DNA from: Pseudomonas sp. PB120
GTDB lineage: Bacteria; Pseudomonadota; Gammaproteobacteria; Pseudomonadales; Pseudomonadaceae
Assembly (NCBI RefSeq): GCF_009761815.1
Contig: NZ_RWIN01000038.1
Location: forward strand, 62,001-126,000
DNA: 64,000 bases
Direction: 5' to 3'
Shown here piece by piece: positions 8,404 to 20,142 of the stretch (position 1 is the stretch's first letter; every line of letters starts with the position of its first letter). The notes under the pieces were generated by a model that saw only the letters and a list, made by a program, of their open reading frames with translations, was not told the DNA's origin and did no database searches. Position numbers and translations under genes: made by a program.

Positions 8404-9261
8404 TTAAAGAATCGGCTTGCCGCCGGTCACTCCATACCGCTGGCCCGTGATATAGCTGGCTTCATCCGAGGCTAGCAGCACATAGATCGGTGCGACTTCC
8501 ACCGGTTGGCCGGGCCTTCCCAGCGGAGTCTGGGCGCCGAAGTTCTGCACCTCATCATCAGGCATAGTCGAGACAATCAGCGGCGTCCAGATCGGCCCCG
8601 GCGCCACGCAGTTCACGCGGATGCTTTTCGGCCCCAGCATCTGCCCCAGGCCCGCGGTGAAATTGGCAATCGCGCCTTTGGTGGTGGCGTAAGCGAGGAG
8701 GGTGGGTTTGGGCATATCCGAGTTGACCGAACTGGTGTTGATGATCGAACTGCCAGCCTTCATATGTTTCAGTGCGGCCTGGCAGATCCTGAACATGGCC
8801 GTGATATTCACGTCGAAGGTCATCACCCATTCTTCGTCCGGAATGTCTTCGAAGTGCTCGTGGGTCATCTGGAAAGCGGCGTTGTTGACCAGCACATCGA
8901 TACGGCCAAACCGCTCAACGGTTTTGTCTACCAGCGCCTGGCACTCAGCCTTTTGCGCCAGATCTCCAGGCAGCAGCAGGCACTGACGTCCGGCCTGTTC
9001 GACCCAGCGCGCGGTTTCCCGGGCGTCCTCGTGTTCATTGAGGTAAGCGATGGCGACATCGGCGCCTTCACGGGCGAAAGCGATGGCGACCGCGCGGCCG
9101 ATGCCACTGTCGCCGCCGGTAATCAGAGCGATCTTGCCGTCGAGGCGGCCCGAGCCTTTATAGCTGTGCTCGCCGCAGTCAGGAAGCGGATCCATCTTCT
9201 TCTGGGACCCTGGGACGGGCTGGCTTTGTTTCTTGAAGGGTGGTTTCGGATACGTGTTCAT
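8404..9261 (-). CDS. Short-chain dehydrogenase/reductase, YghA-like
   Basis: A 285-aa classical SDR with an N-terminal extension of about 40 residues, typical of the YghA/stress SDR branch (family length about 285-295). The cofactor loop TGGDSGIG is at 48-55 and NNA is at 126-128. The catalytic set is Ser177/178, Tyr191 and Lys195 in YATTK. Family members reduce or oxidise small carbonyls with NAD(P)H and are often stress induced; the substrate here is unknown. The gene runs into the CPA1 antiporter with a short gap, and the hemerythrin is next on the same strand, so the cluster reads as a general stress group. Family call firm, substrate open. Confidence 0.9.
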   Translation of the reverse strand: MNTYPKPPFKKQSQPVPGSQKKMDPLPDCGEHSYKGSGRLDGKIALITGGDSGIGRAVAIAFAREGADVAIAYLNEHEDARETARWVEQAGRQCLLLPGDLAQKAECQALVDKTVERFGRIDVLVNNAAFQMTHEHFEDIPDEEWVMTFDVNITAMFRICQAALKHMKAGSSIINTSSVNSDMPKPTLLAYATTKGAIANFTAGLGQMLGPKSIRVNCVAPGPIWTPLIVSTMPDDEVQNFGAQTPLGRPGQPVEVAPIYVLLASDEASYITGQRYGVTGGKPIL

Positions 9262-9292
9262 CGTGAAATCTCCGGTCTCAAGGCAAAAGCGT

Positions 9293-9316
9293 CAAAAGGT
9301 GGACCCCATCCTTTTG
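9293..9316 (-). terminator. Possible weak terminator downstream of the aminotransferase gene
   Basis: CAAAAGG and CCTTTTG form a 7-bp stem with a 10-base loop just past the aminotransferase stop on the minus strand. The T-tract is short and interrupted, so termination is only possible. Confidence 0.35.
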
Positions 9317-9335
9317 CCCCGAGTTCGGTTGGATT

Positions 9336-10481
9336 TCAGCGAGCCAGACTGCGCTCCATCCGCGCAATGCCTTCTTCTAGCAATGCCCGTGGGCAGCCGA
9401 AGTTCAGGCGCACGAACTGCCGGGCCTGATCGCCAAAATCCAGCCCCGCGCTCAACCCGACCTTGGCCTGGTCGAGGAAGAACTGCTGCGGATTCTCCAG
9501 CCCCAGCGCGGAGCAATCGAGCCAGGCGAGATAAGTGCCTTGCGGGATGTTCATGGTCACGCCCGGCAAACGCGTGCGTACCGCTTCCACCAGATAATCG
9601 CGGTTACCTTGCAGATACGCCTTCAACCCGGCCAGCCACGGGCCGCCTTCGCTGTAAGCCACGCGGGTCGCTTCCATGCCCAGGGGGTTGACGCTGTCGA
9701 CCATGCCGCAACGGGCGTGGTTGACCCGCGCGCGTAATGCCGCGTCCTGAATGATCATGAAGGAGGTTTTCAGGCCGGCGATGTTGTACGCCTTGCTCGC
9801 CGACATCAGCGTGATGGTGCGGGCCGCGATCTGCGGGCTCAGCGCGGCGGTGGGAATGTGAACCCGCCCGTCGAAGCACAGCTCGGCATGGATTTCGTCG
9901 GAGATGATCCAGGCGTTCTGTTCCAGGCAGATATCGGCCACGGCTTGCAATTCTTCCCGTGGGAAGACTTTGCCCAACGGGTTGTGCGGGTTGCTCAGGA
10001 GCAGGGCGCCGCCGCCTTTGAGGGCCTGGTTCAAGGCATCGAGTTGCGTGGCGTAAGTGCCGTCAGACAGGGCGTCGAATTCGAGTTCGACCTTGTTCAG
10101 GCCCCAATGCCCGGGCGCGTGACGCAACGGCGGGTAGTTCGGCACCTGAACCACCACGTTCTGCTGCGGTTCGACCAGTGCCTTCAGCGCCATATTGAAA
10201 CCGGACTCCACGCCCGGCAGGAAGATCAGTTCTTCGGGCAATACCCGCCAGGCGTATTTGTTCCAGAGGTCGGCAACCACGGCGGCGCGCAAATCGTCCT
10301 GCGGCACGCTGTACCCGACCATTGGGTGTTCCAGGCGCTTGCGCAACGCTTCAAGGATGACCGGCGGTGCGGCGAAGTCCATGTCCGCGACCCACATCGG
10401 CAACACGTCGGCCGGGTAGCGGCTCCATTTGGTACTGCCGGTGTCGTGACGGTCGAACACCTGATCAAAATTGAAAGTCAT
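9336..10481 (-). CDS. PatB/MalY-family PLP-dependent aminotransferase (cystathionine beta-lyase-like)
   Basis: A 381-aa fold-type I PLP enzyme. The PLP lysine is Lys230 in SASKAYN, with SNPHNPLG (163-170) and SDEIHAE (194-200) as the usual cofactor-contact motifs, and the opening MWVADMDF typical of the MalY/PatB branch. Members have C-S lyase (beta-lyase) or aminotransferase activity, releasing thiols from cysteine conjugates or cystathionine. The start is ATG 10481. The frame continues open another 84 codons upstream, but those codons read through a REP palindrome (CRSEPARDG, SRASSLLQG) and are not coding. The gene stands between a REPIN and the SDR, apparently alone. The enzyme class is clear, the substrate is not. 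Confidence 0.9.
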   Translation of the reverse strand: MTFNFDQVFDRHDTGSTKWSRYPADVLPMWVADMDFAAPPVILEALRKRLEHPMVGYSVPQDDLRAAVVADLWNKYAWRVLPEELIFLPGVESGFNMALKALVEPQQNVVVQVPNYPPLRHAPGHWGLNKVELEFDALSDGTYATQLDALNQALKGGGALLLSNPHNPLGKVFPREELQAVADICLEQNAWIISDEIHAELCFDGRVHIPTAALSPQIAARTITLMSASKAYNIAGLKTSFMIIQDAALRARVNHARCGMVDSVNPLGMEATRVAYSEGGPWLAGLKAYLQGNRDYLVEAVRTRLPGVTMNIPQGTYLAWLDCSALGLENPQQFFLDQAKVGLSAGLDFGDQARQFVRLNFGCPRALLEEGIARMERSLAR

Positions 10482-10534
10482 GCGCGGTCTCGTAACAGCA
10501 GGTTGGTTATGCCGGCCATGATAATCGCCAAACC

Positions 10535-10620
10535 CCTGTAGGAGCGAGCTTGCTCGCGATGGTGTGTCAGTCGACATCACCTTCGCTGACACTCCATCGC
10601 GAGCAGGCTCGCTCCTACAG
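10535..10620. repeat. REPIN upstream of the aminotransferase and fdnG
   Basis: Two REP sequences in inverted orientation (GTAGGAGCGAGCTTGCTCGC and its mirrored partner ending GCTCGCTCCTACAG) flank about 30 unique bases. It occupies the divergent gap between the aminotransferase (-) and fdnG (+). Confidence 0.9.
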
Positions 10621-10700
10621 GTTTTGTGTGTAGACGCTGATACCGCCGACGGTCGGTTTTCATACGGGGCGACGCTGCGTTGACTAAAGTTTGAAGTGTC

Positions 10701-10760
10701 GGCAGCCACGCTGCCGCGACCGTGTTTGCCCAAAGAAACCCGGCAAAAGTACCGGGTTTC
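10701..10760 (+). promoter_or_regulatory. Structured leader of fdnG: two perfect hairpins
   Basis: GGCAGC-CAC-GCTGCC (10701-10715) and GAAACCCGG with CCGGGTTTC (10735-10760, 8-base loop) lie in series directly before the fdnG ribosome site AGGAG (10769-10773). TTGACT at 10680-10685 could be a minus-35 element, but I see no good minus-10 at the right distance. The second stem ends eight bases before the ribosome site and could modulate translation. Confidence 0.5.
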
Positions 10761-10779
10761 ACCTGATCAGGAGTGCACG

Positions 10780-13700
10780 ATGGACCTCAACCGTCGTCAA
10801 TTCTTCAAGGTCGCCGGCATCGGCCTTGCGGGCTCGAGCCTTGGGGCGCTGGGCATGCTCCCGGCGCAGGCCTTCGCCGAGCAAGTGCGTCATTTCAAAC
10901 TCGCCCACACCCATGAAACCCGCAACACCTGCCCGTATTGCTCGGTCGGGTGCGGCTTGATCATGTACAGCCAGGGCGATCAGGCCAAGAACGTCGCGCA
11001 AAGCATCATCCACATCGAAGGCGACGCCGACCATCCGGTCAATCGCGGCACGCTGTGCCCCAAAGGCGCGGGCCTGCTGGACTTCATCCATAGCCCCAAC
11101 CGCCTGCAATACCCGCAGGTGCGCAAGCCGGGCAGTACCGAATGGACGCGCATTTCTTGGGATGAAGCGCTGGATCGCGTGGCCGACCTGATGAAGGCCG
11201 ACCGCGACGCCAACTTCATCGAGAAGAACGCGCAAGGCCAAACGGTGAATCGCTGGCTGACCACCGGTTTTCTGGCGGCCTCGGCGGCGTCCAACGAAGC
11301 GGGCTACATCACCCACAAGGTGATTCGCAGCCTGGGCATGCTGGGGTTTGATAACCAGGCGCGTGTCTGACACGGTCCGACGGTGGCAAGTCTTGCCCCG
11401 ACGTACGGCCGTGGTGCCATGACCAATACCTGGACCGATATCGCCAACGCGAACCTGATCCTGGTAATGGGCGGCAACGCAGCAGAAGCGCACCCGTGCG
11501 GGTTCAAATGGGTGACCGAAGCCAAGGCGCACAACAAGGCGCGACTGATTGTGGTCGATCCGCGTTTTACCCGGACCGCCTCGGTGGCCGACTATTACGC
11601 GCCGATCCGCACCGGCACAGACATCGCCTTCATGGGCGGGCTGATCAATTACCTGCTGACCGAAGACAAGATCCAGCACGAGTACGTGCGGGCGTACACC
11701 GACGTGTCGTTTATCGTCAAAGCCGGGTTCGGTTTCGAAGACGGGATCTTCAGCGGTTATGACGTGGCCAAGCGCAGCTACACCGACAAGTCCGGCTGGG
11801 GCTATGAAATCGGCGATGACGGCTTCGCCAAGGTCGACCCGACCCTGCAGGACCCGCGCTGCGTTTACCAGCTGATGAAAACCCATTACAGCCGCTACAC
11901 CATCGACCTCGCCAGCCAGATTTGCGGCATGCCGGTCGACGCCATGCAGAAGATCTGGGACGAAATCGCCACGTGCTCGCAACCGGGCAAAACCATGACG
12001 ATTCTGTACGCGCTGGGCTGGACGCAGCATTCAATCGGTTCGCAAATCATCCGCAGCGCCGCGATGGTGCAACTGCTGCTGGGCAACGTCGGCATGCCGG
12101 GCGGGGGCGTCAACGCCTTGCGCGGGCACTCCAACATCCAGGGCCTGACCGACCTCGGCCTGCTCTCCAATTCGCTGCCGGGTTACCTGACGCTCGGTGT
12201 GGACGCCGAACAGGACTATGACGCCTACATCAACAAACGCACGCAAAAACCACTGCGGCCGGGGCAATTGTCGTATTGGCAGAACTACAGCAAATTCCAC
12301 GTCAGCCTGATGAAGTCCTGGTACGGCGCCAACGCCACCGCCGAGAACCACTGGGCCTACGACTACCTGCCCAAGCTCGACATCCCCAACTACGACATCC
12401 TGAAAATGTTCGACCTGATGGGGCAGGGCAAGGTCAACGGCTACATGTGCCAGGGCTTCAACCCGATTGCCGCGTTGCCGGACAAAAACCGGGTGATGGC
12501 GGCGCTGGCCAAGCTCAGATGGCTGGTGGTCATGGACCCCCTGTCCACCGAAACGTCGGAGTTCTGGAAAAACGTCGGGCCGTACAACGACGTGACCAGC
12601 GCCAATATCCAGACCGAAGTGATCCGCCTGCCCACCACCTGCTTCGCCGAAGAGGACGGCTCGCTGGTCAACAGCAGCCGCTGGCTGCAATGGCACTGGA
12701 AAGGCGCCGACGGGCCGGGACAAGCCCAGACCGACATCAGGATCATGAGCGAGTTGTTCCTGCGCCTGCGCCAGCGTTATCAGGCCAATGGCGGGGCCTA
12801 TCCCGACCCGATCCTCAAGTTGTCGTGGCCCTACAAAATGCCTGACGAGCCGTCGCCGGAAGAGCTGGCCAAGGAAATCAACGGCAACGCCACCACCGAT
12901 TTCACCGACGCCACGGGCGCGGCGATCAAGGGCAACTCGCAACTGGCCGGTTTCGCCCAGCTCAAGGACGACGGCAGTACCGCTTCCGGCTGCTGGATTT
13001 TCTGTGGCAGCTGGACCGAGGCGGGCAACCAGATGGCGCGCCGCGACAACAGCGACCCGTTCGGCATGAAGCAACATCTGGGCTGGGCCTGGGCCTGGCC
13101 GATGAACCGGCGGATTCTCTACAACCGCGCGTCCGCCGACCCGCAAGGCAAGCCATGGGCCGACAACAAACGGCTGGTGTGGTGGAGCGGCAGGGCCTGG
13201 GCCGGCACCGATGTGCCGGACTTCAAGGTCGATTCACCGCCGGAGGCCGGAATGAATCCGTTCATCATGAACCCCGAAGGCGTGGCGCGGTTCTTCGCCG
13301 TCGACAAGATGAACGAAGGGCCATTCCCCGAGCACTACGAGCCGTTCGAGACGCCGATTGGCATCAACCCGTTGCACCCGGACAACAAGAAAGCCACCAG
13401 CAACCCGGCGGCCCGGATCTTCGATTCGGTGTGGGACACCCTCGGCGTGGCCAAGGATTATCCCTATGCCGCGACGAGTTATCGGCTGACCGAGCATTTC
13501 CACTTCTGGAGCAAGCATTGCAAGCTCAATGCGATTGCCCAGCCCGAGCAGTTTGTCGAGATCGGCGAAGTGCTGGCGAAGGAAAAGGGCATCGTGGCTG
13601 GCGACAAGGTCCGGGTCAGCAGCAAGCGCGGGTACATCGAAGCGGTGGCCGTGGTGACCAAGCGGATTCGTCCGTTGCAGGTCAATGGCCAGGTGGTGCA

Positions 13701-13845
13701 CCACATCGGTATTCCGTTGCACTGGGGCTTTACCGGGCTCACGCGCCACGGCTATCTCACCAACACCCTGGTGCCGTTCCTCGGCGATGGCAATTCTCAG
13801 ACCCCGGAATCCAAGTCATTCCTGGTCAATGTGGAGAAAGTCTAA
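10780..13845 (+). CDS. fdnG: Formate dehydrogenase-N alpha subunit, selenocysteine-containing
   Basis: Catalytic subunit of membrane-bound formate dehydrogenase, which oxidises formate in the periplasm and passes electrons through FdnH and FdnI to quinone. It is 1,021 aa if the in-frame TGA at 11368-11370 is read as selenocysteine (Sec197); the context QARV-Sec-HGPT matches the family, and the reading frame continues without any other change. Residues 5-10, RRQFFK, begin a twin-arginine signal peptide ending near AQAFA. Cysteines in TCPYCSVGC and TLCPKGAG bind the N-terminal 4Fe-4S cluster, and the rest is the bis-MGD molybdopterin fold. Start ATG has AGGAG six bases upstream. A naive gene caller would split the gene in two at the UGA. 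Confidence 0.97.
11368..11413 (+). promoter_or_regulatory. Bacterial SECIS element inside fdnG
   Basis: Directly after the UGA, CACGG (11371-11375) pairs with CCGTG (11409-11413). An upper stem GGCA/TGCC (11385-11388 and 11394-11397) carries the five-base loop AGTCT, the SelB-recognised apical loop seen in E. coli fdnG. It lies wholly within coding sequence, as bacterial SECIS elements do. Confidence 0.88.
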
Positions 13846-14781
13846 ATGGCCAGCCAAGACATCATTGCCCGTTCGGCCACCACGACCGTCCCGTCTTCAG
13901 CGCGGCATCAGGAGGAAGTCGCGAAGCTGATCGACACCACCAAATGCATCGGTTGCAAGGCCTGCCAGGTCGCTTGTTCGGAATGGAACGAACTGCGCGA
14001 CGAGGTCGGCCACAACCTCGGCACCTACGACAACCCTCAGGACCTGAGCGCCGAAACCTGGACCTTGATGCGCTTCACCGAGCATGAAAACGATGCCGGC
14101 AACCTTGAATGGCTGATCCGCAAGGACGGCTGCATGCATTGCGCCGAACCCGGTTGCCTGGCGGCGTGCCCGAGCCCGGGCGCGATCATCAAGCACGCGA
14201 ACGGTATCGTCGATTTCGACCAGGACCATTGCATCGGCTGCGGTTATTGCATCACTGGCTGCCCGTTCAACATCCCGCGCATTTCGCAAAAGGACCACAA
14301 GGCCTACAAATGCACGCTGTGTTCGGACCGCGTCGCGGTGGGGCTGGAGCCAGCCTGCGTGAAGACCTGCCCGACCGGCGCCATCGTTTTCGGCACCAAG
14401 GAAGACATGAAGGAACACGCCGCCGAGCGTATCGTCGACCTGAAAAGCCGTGGCTTCGACAACGCCGGCCTGTACGACCCGGAAGGTGTTGGCGGCACGC
14501 ACGTCATGTACGTGTTGCACCATGCGGACACGCCGGTGCTGTACGCCGGTTTGCCCAATAATCCGTCGATCAGCCCGCTGGTGGAATTGTGGAAAGGGGT
14601 GAGTAAACCCCTGGGATTGCTGGCCATGGGCCTGGCGGTGCTGGCCGGGTTCTTCCACTACGTGCGCATCGGGCCGCAGGTGGTTGAGGAAGACGAACTG
14701 CCGCCGCTCAAGGATCAGGCGGTGCATGAGGTCGATCCCTCGGTGCACACCTTCGATCCGCGCGGGGAGAACAGACCATGA
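13846..14781 (+). CDS. fdnH: Formate dehydrogenase-N beta subunit, 4x(4Fe-4S)
   Basis: Electron-transfer subunit, 311 aa. It starts directly after the fdnG stop (TAA then ATG, no gap). Four ferredoxin-type cysteine groups are visible: [37 protein letters not shown] and CTLC with CVKTCPTG. They wire electrons from the alpha subunit to the membrane. A single hydrophobic stretch, [18 protein letters not shown], near residues 250-267 anchors it in the inner membrane; the globular part faces the periplasm and should be carried there with FdnG by Tat. The last four bases overlap the fdnI start (ATGA). Confidence 0.97.
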   Translation: MASQDIIARSATTTVPSSARHQEEVAKLIDTTKCIGCKACQVACSEWNELRDEVGHNLGTYDNPQDLSAETWTLMRFTEHENDAGNLEWLIRKDGCMHCAEPGCLAACPSPGAIIKHANGIVDFDQDHCIGCGYCITGCPFNIPRISQKDHKAYKCTLCSDRVAVGLEPACVKTCPTGAIVFGTKEDMKEHAAERIVDLKSRGFDNAGLYDPEGVGGTHVMYVLHHADTPVLYAGLPNNPSISPLVELWKGVSKPLGLLAMGLAVLAGFFHYVRIGPQVVEEDELPPLKDQAVHEVDPSVHTFDPRGENRP

Positions 14782-15431
14782 TCCGCAAGCAGATCCTTCG
14801 CTACACCGCCAACCAGCGCACCAATCACTGGCTGGTGGCGATTCTGTTTTTCATGGCCGCTCTGTCCGGGTTGGCGCTGTTTCATCCCGCGCTGTTCTGG
14901 CTGAGCAATCTGTTCGGCGGCGGGCCATGGACGCGCATCCTGCATCCGTTCATGGGTGTGCTGATGTTTGTGCTGTTCCTCGGTCTGGTGATCCGCTTCT
15001 GGCAGGCTAACTTCTTTATCCATAACGACGGTTTGTGGCTGCGGCGCGTCGGGCGGGTGATCAAAAACGAAGAGGAGGGCGTGCCGCCGATCGGCAAGTA
15101 CAACCCGGGGCAGAAGCTGCTGTTCTGGACCCTGCTGGCCTGCATGTTGGCGCTGTTGTTTACGGGTCTGGTGATTTGGCGCGCCTATTTCAGTGCTTAT
15201 TTCGGCATCACCGCCATTCGCTGGGCGATGCTGCTGCACGCGTTGGCCGGGTTTGTGCTGGTGCTGAGTATCATCGTGCACATCTATGCTGGCATCTGGA
15301 TCAAGGGCTCGGTCAGCGCGATGCTGCATGGCTGGGTCAGTCGCGCGTGGGCAAAGAAACACCATGAACTGTGGTACCGCGAAGTGACGCGCGACGACAC
15401 GCCCGAGCGGCCGATCAGCAAAAAAGGATAA
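14778..15431 (+). CDS. fdnI: Formate dehydrogenase-N gamma subunit, cytochrome b556
   Basis: A 217-aa membrane cytochrome with about four transmembrane helices and the heme-ligand histidines NHWL near the N terminus, with further His residues in the third and fourth helices (HALAGF, HIYAGIW). It anchors the complex and reduces quinone. It overlaps fdnH by four bases and is followed by fdhE after a four-base gap, so the four genes form one transcript. Length and hydrophobic pattern match E. coli FdnI/FdoI. Confidence 0.95.
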   Translation: MIRKQILRYTANQRTNHWLVAILFFMAALSGLALFHPALFWLSNLFGGGPWTRILHPFMGVLMFVLFLGLVIRFWQANFFIHNDGLWLRRVGRVIKNEEEGVPPIGKYNPGQKLLFWTLLACMLALLFTGLVIWRAYFSAYFGITAIRWAMLLHALAGFVLVLSIIVHIYAGIWIKGSVSAMLHGWVSRAWAKKHHELWYREVTRDDTPERPISKKG

Positions 15432-15435
15432 GCAT

Positions 15436-16362
15436 TTGGCGACGATTCTTGAACCGGACGAAATTGAAGCGGCGGCGAGTTCACCGCAGTTCCTGTACCT
15501 GCCACCGCGTAACCTGTTTGCGTTGCGGGCGTTACGCCTGGAACAGCTGGCGGCCGGTCATCCATTGGCCGATTACCTGCGGCTGGTGGCGCAGCTGTGT
15601 CACATCCAGCAGCGCCTGATGGACGATCCATCGCTGACAACACCACTCGACCCCGAGCGTTTACGTGTGTGCCAGCAACACGGCTTGCCGCCGCTGTCCG
15701 CTGACACCCTGGTGCGTGAACATCATTGGTTGGCGTACCTCGATGCTCTGCTCGAGCATTACCCGCCGCAGCCGGATTCCGGGGTGGCGAAAGCCGCCGC
15801 GATGTTGCGCCATGCCGACAGCGGCCAGCGTAAAGCCTGGGCGATTGCGTTGATCAGCGGCCAGTATTCACTGCTGCCGGCCGCCGTGGTGCCGTTTCTC
15901 GGCGCGGCGTTGCAAGCAGCCTGGAGCCACTGGCTGCTGGACATGCCCGACCTGGTGCTGAAACCCGGTGACAGCCTCCACCAATGCCCGGCCTGTGGTT
16001 CGCCGGCCATGGCCGGGGTGATTCGCCATCGCGGAAAGTTCAACGGTTTGCGGTATCTGGTGTGTTCGCTGTGCGCCTGCGAGTGGCATGTGGTACGGGT
16101 CAAGTGCGTGTATTGCGAGCAGAGCAAAGGGTTGGAATACCTCAGCCTCGATGATGATCGGCACGCCGCCAATCAAGCGCCGTTGCGCGCAGAGGTCTGT
16201 CCGGGCTGTAACAGTTACCTCAAGCTGCTCTATCTGGAAAATGACGCCGACGCCGAAGCGCTGTCGACCGACCTGACCAGTCTGATGCTGGACATGCGCC
16301 TCGATCAGGAAGGCTACCAGCGGCCGGCGCCGAATCTGTTGTTTGCTCCCGGAGGTGACTGA
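15436..16362 (+). CDS. fdhE: Formate dehydrogenase accessory protein FdhE
   Basis: A 308-aa cytoplasmic maturation factor for Tat-exported formate dehydrogenases. It starts at TTG 15436 with AAGGA (15424-15428) seven bases upstream. The C-terminal half has several CxxC pairs of rubredoxin type: CPACGSP, CSLCACEW, CVYCEQ and CPGCNSY. These bind iron in E. coli FdhE, where the protein checks or completes the catalytic subunit before export. Its place immediately after fdnI supports this job. No membrane segment is present. Confidence 0.95.
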   Translation: MATILEPDEIEAAASSPQFLYLPPRNLFALRALRLEQLAAGHPLADYLRLVAQLCHIQQRLMDDPSLTTPLDPERLRVCQQHGLPPLSADTLVREHHWLAYLDALLEHYPPQPDSGVAKAAAMLRHADSGQRKAWAIALISGQYSLLPAAVVPFLGAALQAAWSHWLLDMPDLVLKPGDSLHQCPACGSPAMAGVIRHRGKFNGLRYLVCSLCACEWHVVRVKCVYCEQSKGLEYLSLDDDRHAANQAPLRAEVCPGCNSYLKLLYLENDADAEALSTDLTSLMLDMRLDQEGYQRPAPNLLFAPGGD

Positions 16363-16390
16363 ATCAGCGTTTTGCGGCGTTTGATGAATT

Positions 16391-16544
16391 GCCATCGCGA
16401 GCAGGCTCGCTCCTACAGGTGTTCAATGCGTTCACCAGTGTCGTGTCCGCCACGGACCCCTGTAGGAGCGAGCCTGCTCGCGATGGTGTGTCAGTCGACA
16501 CAAATCTGCCTGACACACCTTCGCGAGCAAGCTCGCTCCTACAG
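16391..16544. repeat. Three REP sequences: one single REP and one REPIN
   Basis: A minus-oriented REP at 16391-16419, then a facing pair at 16459-16486 and 16521-16544. All are variants of GTAGGAGCGAGCNTGCTCGC. They fill the 233-base gap between fdhE and selA, where no other element is visible. They may stabilise the upstream mRNA or limit readthrough. Confidence 0.9.
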
Positions 16545-16595
16545 TAAGACCCAGCGGCTACACTCAGGCGGTCAGCCGTTTTCGGGAATCCCCTG

Positions 16596-18022
16596 ATGCC
16601 CTCGTCACCCGCCAGCCAACCCTTGCGTTTGCCCTCTATCGACAGCTTGCTGCGCCATCCGGCGTGCCAGCCGTTGGCCTCGCGTTTTGGCCGCGAAGCG
16701 CTGCTGGCCAGTCTGCGGCAATTGCTCGATGACCTGCGCGAACCGCTGCGTGCGGGCCATCTCCAAGCCGTCGAAGTGACGCCCGAAGTCCTGGCGGGCA
16801 GGGCGGGCGAGCGTCTGGCCATCCAGCATCGCAGTCACATCCGGCGCGTGTTCAACCTCACCGGCACCGTGTTGCACACCAACCTGGGGCGCGCCTTGTT
16901 GCCGGAGGAAGCGATCGAGGCGGTGCAACTGGCCGCGCGTTACCCGCTCAATCTGGAGTTCGACCTGCACAGCGGCAAGCGCGGTGACCGCGACGACTTG
17001 ATCGAGGGCCTGATCCGCGAACTGACCGGCGCCGAAGCGGTAACCGTCGTCAACAACAACGCGGCCGCCGTGCTGCTGACACTCAACAGTCTGGGCGCGC
17101 GCAAGGAAGGCATCATCTCCCGGGGCGAGCTGATCGAGATCGGTGGCGCGTTCCGCATTCCCGACATCATGGCCCGGGCCGGGGTGAAGCTCCACGAAGT
17201 CGGCACCACCAATCGCACCCACGCCAAGGACTACGAAGCGGCCATCGGCCCACGCAGTGGCCTGGTGATGCGCGTTCACGCCAGCAACTACAGCATCGAA
17301 GGCTTCACCGCCCGGGTGCCGACCATCGAACTGGCGCAACTGGCACACCGCCACGGCTTGCCGTTGCTCGAAGACCTCGGCAGCGGCAGCCTGCTTGATT
17401 TGACCCGCTGGGGGTTGCCCGCCGAACCGACGGTGCGCCAGGCGTTGCTGGACGGCGCGGACATCGTCACGTTCAGTGGCGACAAGTTGCTCGGTGGTCC
17501 GCAAGCCGGGCTGATCGTCGGCCGCAAGGAGTTGATCGCACGGATCAAGAAGAACCCGCTCAAGCGTGCGCTGCGGGTCGACAAATTGACCCTGGCCGCG
17601 CTGGAAGCGGTGCTGGGCTTGTATCGCGACCCTGAACGGCTGGCCGAACGCTTGCCGAGTTTGCGCCTGCTCACCCGATCCCGGGCCGACATGCTGGCCC
17701 AGGCCGAACGCCTGCAGCCTTCATTGGCGCGTATGTTGGGCGAGGGCTGGAACGTCAGCGCGGTGCCGGCGCTGGGCATGATCGGCAGCGGCAGCCAGCC
17801 GGTGGCGCGACTGCCCAGTGCGGCATTGTGCTTGCGCCCCGACGCCAGCAAGCGCCTGCGCGGTCGGCGGTTGCTGGGGCTGGAAGCGGCTTTTCGCCGG
17901 CTCGATATTCCGGTGCTCGGTCGCATTGACGACGACGCCCTGTGGCTGGACATGCGGCAACTGGACGATGAAGCCGCGTGGCTGGCGCAACTCGATCAAC
18001 TGAAACCGCAGGGTCAGGACGC

Positions 18023-18026
<4 letters not shown>
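16596..18026 (+). CDS. selA: L-seryl-tRNA(Sec) selenium transferase
   Basis: A 476-aa PLP enzyme that converts Ser-tRNA(Sec) to Sec-tRNA(Sec) using selenophosphate. The PLP lysine is Lys297 in [13 protein letters not shown], and the family motifs [12 protein letters not shown] and [11 protein letters not shown] precede it. Length matches E. coli SelA (463 aa). It starts at ATG 16596 with a modest GGGAA site. The stop overlaps the GTG start of selB by four bases (GTGA), so selA and selB are translationally coupled. A 233-base REP-filled gap separates it from fdhE, so a separate promoter is possible. Confidence 0.97.
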
Positions 18027-19930
<1,904 letters not shown>

Positions 19931-19936
19931 TTTCAA

Positions 19937-20032
19937 GGAAGGCAATCGCGCCCGGTGGCGCGGCCGGGCTTCAAACCCGGTTGGGGACGGCATCCGTTCC
20001 CGGGCAGGTTCGACTCCGGCTGCCTTCCGCCA
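19937..20032 (+). tRNA. selC: tRNA-Sec (anticodon TCA)
   Basis: A 96-base selenocysteine tRNA including an encoded CCA. The 8-bp acceptor stem pairs GGAAGGCA with TGCCTTCC. A 6-bp D stem pairs CGCGCC with GGCGCG around CGGT. The anticodon stem CCGGG/CCCGG encloses CTTCAAA with TCA at 19971-19973. An 8-bp long variable arm (GGGGACGG/CCGTTCCC) is typical of this class. The T stem GCAGG/CCGGC contains one A-G opposition in the middle, which is unusual; E. coli has A-U here. It lies six bases after selB. Confidence 0.96.
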
Positions 20033-20061
20033 TTTTCAACATCCGCGGTGGTTGATCCGAC

Positions 20062-20090
20062 GCCATCGCGAGCAGGCTCACTCCTACAGG
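20062..20090 (-). repeat. Single REP sequence
   Basis: A minus-oriented REP (reads CGCGAGCAGGCTCACTCCTA on the plus strand) with one departure from the local consensus (CTCAC for CTCGC). It lies downstream of selC and has no inverted partner nearby. Confidence 0.85.
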
Positions 20091-20142
20091 GGGCGGTGGT
20101 GGGCACGACATTTGTGAGCACCCTTGACACCTGTGGGAGATT

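Noticed and set aside
10482-10733. N-terminal extension of the PatB/MalY aminotransferase
   Set aside because: The extra residues are translations of a REP palindrome; the family begins at the ATG at 10481.
11368-11370. In-frame stop that would make fdnG a broken gene
   Set aside because: The UGA sits at the known Sec position in family context, is followed by a SECIS hairpin, and the selenocysteine genes and tRNA lie downstream.
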